A stretch of DNA of 64,000 bases, taken from contig NZ_JAYKGK010000008.1 in the NCBI RefSeq assembly GCF_036860675.1, positions 62,001-126,000 on the forward strand. Direction: 5' to 3'. Shown here piece after piece: positions 61,991 through 64,000 of the stretch (position 1 is the stretch's first letter; every line of letters starts with the position of its first letter). The notes beneath the pieces were generated by a model that made no database searches, was not told the DNA's origin, and worked only from the letters and a program-made list of their open reading frames with translations. The DNA is from Rosettibacter primus. GTDB lineage: Bacteria > Bacteroidota > Ignavibacteria > Ignavibacteriales > Melioribacteraceae. Position numbers and translations under genes: made by a program.

Positions 61991-62606
61991 AACTACAAAA
62001 GTATGCAATTGAAAGATTATAAATATCAGCAAACATAAAAGTTTAACAAAGTATATATTACTACTTGCCTTTTGTATTCCTATTGAGCACTTGTGCCAAT
62101 TAGAATTTCAAAAAATAAACTTTTAGAAAGAATACAGAATTCTTTTTGACTTTTGTTCGAAACAACAAATGTATTAATTCTGATTTCTATTTATTTGAAA
62201 AACTTTATCTAATTGAGTTGTATGTTAAAATCCGTTGATAAAGGTAATAATCAAAAAGTTAAATTCTTTAATTAAACAAATCAAAAAATTTTTTTGTAGC
62301 CTTAGGACCAATATTTTTTTAAGGAATTTGTGAGCCATTCTTTTTTTAATAAAGAGCGGATAATTTTATTATTTTATTTCGATTTAGAATCTTTAAGAAC
62401 TTTAATATTTAGATGATTATTCAATTTTCTACCGAATATTCTAAAATTTCTTTAGATTTGACTTGAGATTTTCTAATATCGAGGCTGATTATTATCAATC
62501 ATTGTTCTTTTAGTTTATTGAAACTCTATCATAATTTTAGTCAAAGATTAATAACCTCAAAAGATTATAGAACTGAAAGAAATTAAATAAAAGAAAGGGT
62601 AAAACT
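61991..62606. other. Non-coding AT-rich stretch without recognisable genes
   Basis: No open frame of useful length, RNA gene or strong hairpin was seen. It is very AT-rich with scattered stops in all frames and may be decayed accessory DNA. The last part must hold the promoter of the zinc-ribbon gene at 62607, which has an AAAGGG ribosome site. Confidence 0.5.
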
Positions 62607-62843
62607 ATGAAATGTCCAAACTGTGGAGTTAACCTTGTAATGACGGAAAGAAAAGGGATTGAAATTGATTATTGTCCCGATTGTCGTGGAGTTTGGCTTG
62701 ACCGTGGAGAACTTGATAAAATAATTGAACGTTCTTTGCAGGATTTTAAAGATGATTATAACGAAATAAAAAGATATCCATCAGATAAAGACTATTACTA
62801 CAAGAAAAAGAAAGGATTTCTGGGAGATTTGTTTGATTTTTAA
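62607..62843 (+). CDS. Zinc-ribbon (zf-TFIIB) protein
   Basis: The 78-residue protein has two Cys pairs, CPNCG and CPDCRGVWLDRGEL, typical of the zf-TFIIB family, then an acidic helix and a Lys/Tyr-rich tail. Members are small zinc-binding proteins of unknown role, sometimes linked to membrane or nucleic-acid functions. It is a single gene. Confidence 0.85.
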   Translation: MKCPNCGVNLVMTERKGIEIDYCPDCRGVWLDRGELDKIIERSLQDFKDDYNEIKRYPSDKDYYYKKKKGFLGDLFDF

Positions 62844-63069
62844 AAATACTTTAACTGCTACAACTTTTAATTGATGGTATGATTTTCAAATATTCAAGTA
62901 GAACAAAAGTTGAAAAATCAAAGGCACTTTTTTAGCTAACCAGGATTTTGGTTGTGTGCGAATGTTGGTAACCTAGTTCAAATATTTTATGTTCTTAGTC
63001 ATAATAGATACCAATTCATTACTGTCTATGTTGTAATTGGTAAGTGTTAAAAACAAAAACTTTTTTTCT

Positions 63070-63990
63070 ATGCAAAACACTGTGCTAAGAGTAAAATCAT
63101 TAAGCAAAAGTTTCTCTAGTGTTAAAGCACTTAACAATATCTCATTTTCGATTAATCAAGGGGATATATTCGCTTTTCTAGGACCTAATGGTGCGGGCAA
63201 AACAACAACATTAAGAATTTTGCTTGACATCATTAAAGCTGATGATGGTCAGATTGAGTGGAATTTAGACGGAAATACACAGTGCTTACCTAAAGCCAAT
63301 CAGATTGGATATCTTCCAGAAGAAAGAGGTCTTTATCTTGATATACCCATTATAAAGTCATTAGTTTATCTTGCTTCAATCAGAGGTATGGATAAAACAG
63401 AAGCAAAAAAATCTGCTCTTGAATGGTTAGAAAGGCTTGGTCTTGCTGATAGAGCCAAAGAAAAGTTACAAGTTCTTTCGAAAGGTAACCAACAAAAAAT
63501 TCAGTTTATAGCTTCCATTCTCCATAAGCCGATTTTTGCTATTCTCGATGAACCATTTTCCGGATTGGATCCTTTGAATCAGGAGTTGTTCATTGAATTC
63601 ATTAGAGAAATTAATAATCAGGGAACGACAATTTTATTAAGTGCCCATCAGATGCAATTGGTTGAGAAAATAGCCAACAAAATTTTTCTGATAAACAAGG
63701 GCGAAGAATTATACAATGGAAGCTTGTCAGAAATTTACAAAACTTTTGAGAATAAGAAGATCATCGAATTACATTATAAATCACCTTTGAATGAAAACTC
63801 ATTGAAGAATTTTAAGGAGGCAGAAAATATAGATGTTATCGAAAATTCAATAGTGAAACTTACTTTTGGACAAAACTCTGATTTGAAAACTGTACTATCA
63901 AACCTTGCACAGTTAGAGGGAGATTTTGATATCAACATTCATAAACCCGATTTGCATGATATATTTCTTTACTTTGTAAAAAACCATTAG
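63070..63990 (+). CDS. ABC transporter ATP-binding protein (ABC-2 type)
   Basis: The protein has 306 residues from the ATG at 63070; a TTG frame at 63037 adds 11 unlikely residues. It has Walker A GPNGAGKTTT, signature VLSKGNQQKI (a variant of LSGGQ), Walker B FAILDEPFSGLDP and switch His in LLSAHQM. The C-terminal 90 residues resemble the DUF4162 domain of NatA-type exporters. It should pair with a permease encoded directly downstream. Confidence 0.92.
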   Translation: MQNTVLRVKSLSKSFSSVKALNNISFSINQGDIFAFLGPNGAGKTTTLRILLDIIKADDGQIEWNLDGNTQCLPKANQIGYLPEERGLYLDIPIIKSLVYLASIRGMDKTEAKKSALEWLERLGLADRAKEKLQVLSKGNQQKIQFIASILHKPIFAILDEPFSGLDPLNQELFIEFIREINNQGTTILLSAHQMQLVEKIANKIFLINKGEELYNGSLSEIYKTFENKKIIELHYKSPLNENSLKNFKEAENIDVIENSIVKLTFGQNSDLKTVLSNLAQLEGDFDINIHKPDLHDIFLYFVKNH

Positions 63991-63992
63991 TT

Positions 63993-64000
63993 ATGAATTA
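63993..64000 (+). CDS. Start of next gene, probably the ABC permease (cut by window edge)
   Basis: An ATG lies 2 bp after the ATPase stop and only 8 bases are present. The call rests on the usual order of ATPase then ABC-2 permease. Confidence 0.3.

Noticed and set aside
1..64000. CRISPR array, prophage or complete insertion sequence
   Set aside because: No regularly spaced repeats, no phage structural genes and no transposase were found.

Overview
The window is AT-rich chromosomal DNA from a Gram-negative bacterium, most like the Ignavibacteria/Melioribacter branch of the Bacteroidota-Chlorobiota group. This placement is inferred from gene content, not from a marker tree. The supporting features are an ExbBD-TonB module next to an HU-SPOR fusion protein, lysine synthesis on the LysW carrier, a bacillithiol gene (bshA), tandem parvulins followed by MoxR, strong Shine-Dalgarno sites on many genes, and a Chlorobium-like pterin reductase.

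Layout. 1-3 kb: a cut-off lipoprotein, an NHL propeller protein and three small membrane proteins. 3-11.2 kb (minus strand): one envelope operon of TPR protein, outer-membrane barrel, HU-SPOR protein, ExbB, ExbD and TonB. 11.3-14.7 kb: a secreted TPR protein, tRNA-Leu(GAG), and an envelope-stress set (ECF sigma factor with a broken frame, anti-sigma factor, two Spy-like proteins). 14.7-17.6 kb (minus): a tight operon of dodecin, two peroxiredoxins, a PTPS-type enzyme, folE and a sepiapterin-reductase-like SDR, which together look like a tetrahydrobiopterin pathway. 17.8-23 kb (plus): fur-feoA-feoB, a metallo-beta-lactamase-fold protein and an M28 peptidase. 23-30.6 kb (minus): a chemoreceptor, a flavodoxin-like protein and nuoABCDEF. 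30.7-36.7 kb (minus): a LysW lysine operon with an inserted class II glutamine-amidotransferase-like gene. 36.8-45 kb (minus): MoxR, three parvulin-type isomerases, a solitary DNA methyltransferase and metG. 45-55 kb: mgtE, nucleotide-sugar and polysaccharide genes (rfbD, ugd, rfbC, galE), bshA, and a membrane protein overlapping a THEP1-like NTPase.

55.3-62 kb is the accessory region. A decayed SDR/DUF2867 gene is followed by a tyrosine recombinase on the minus strand. Divergent from it are three plus-strand gene cassettes, each ended by a long imperfect palindrome of attC type with G|TT...AAC ends: (1) a DUF6650-like gene plus an ExoX-C-like gene; (2) a protein with a TIR-like nucleotide-binding domain; (3) SRPBCC, NTF2-like and VOC proteins. 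The cassettes are richer in G+C than the surroundings. The recombinase lacks the IntI-specific insertion and has Lys in place of the first catalytic Arg. A 95-bp piece of the decayed gene recurs just beyond the array. This integron-like platform is the most unusual system in the window. The last 1.4 kb holds a TFIIB-type zinc-ribbon protein and an ABC ATPase whose partner gene starts at the edge.
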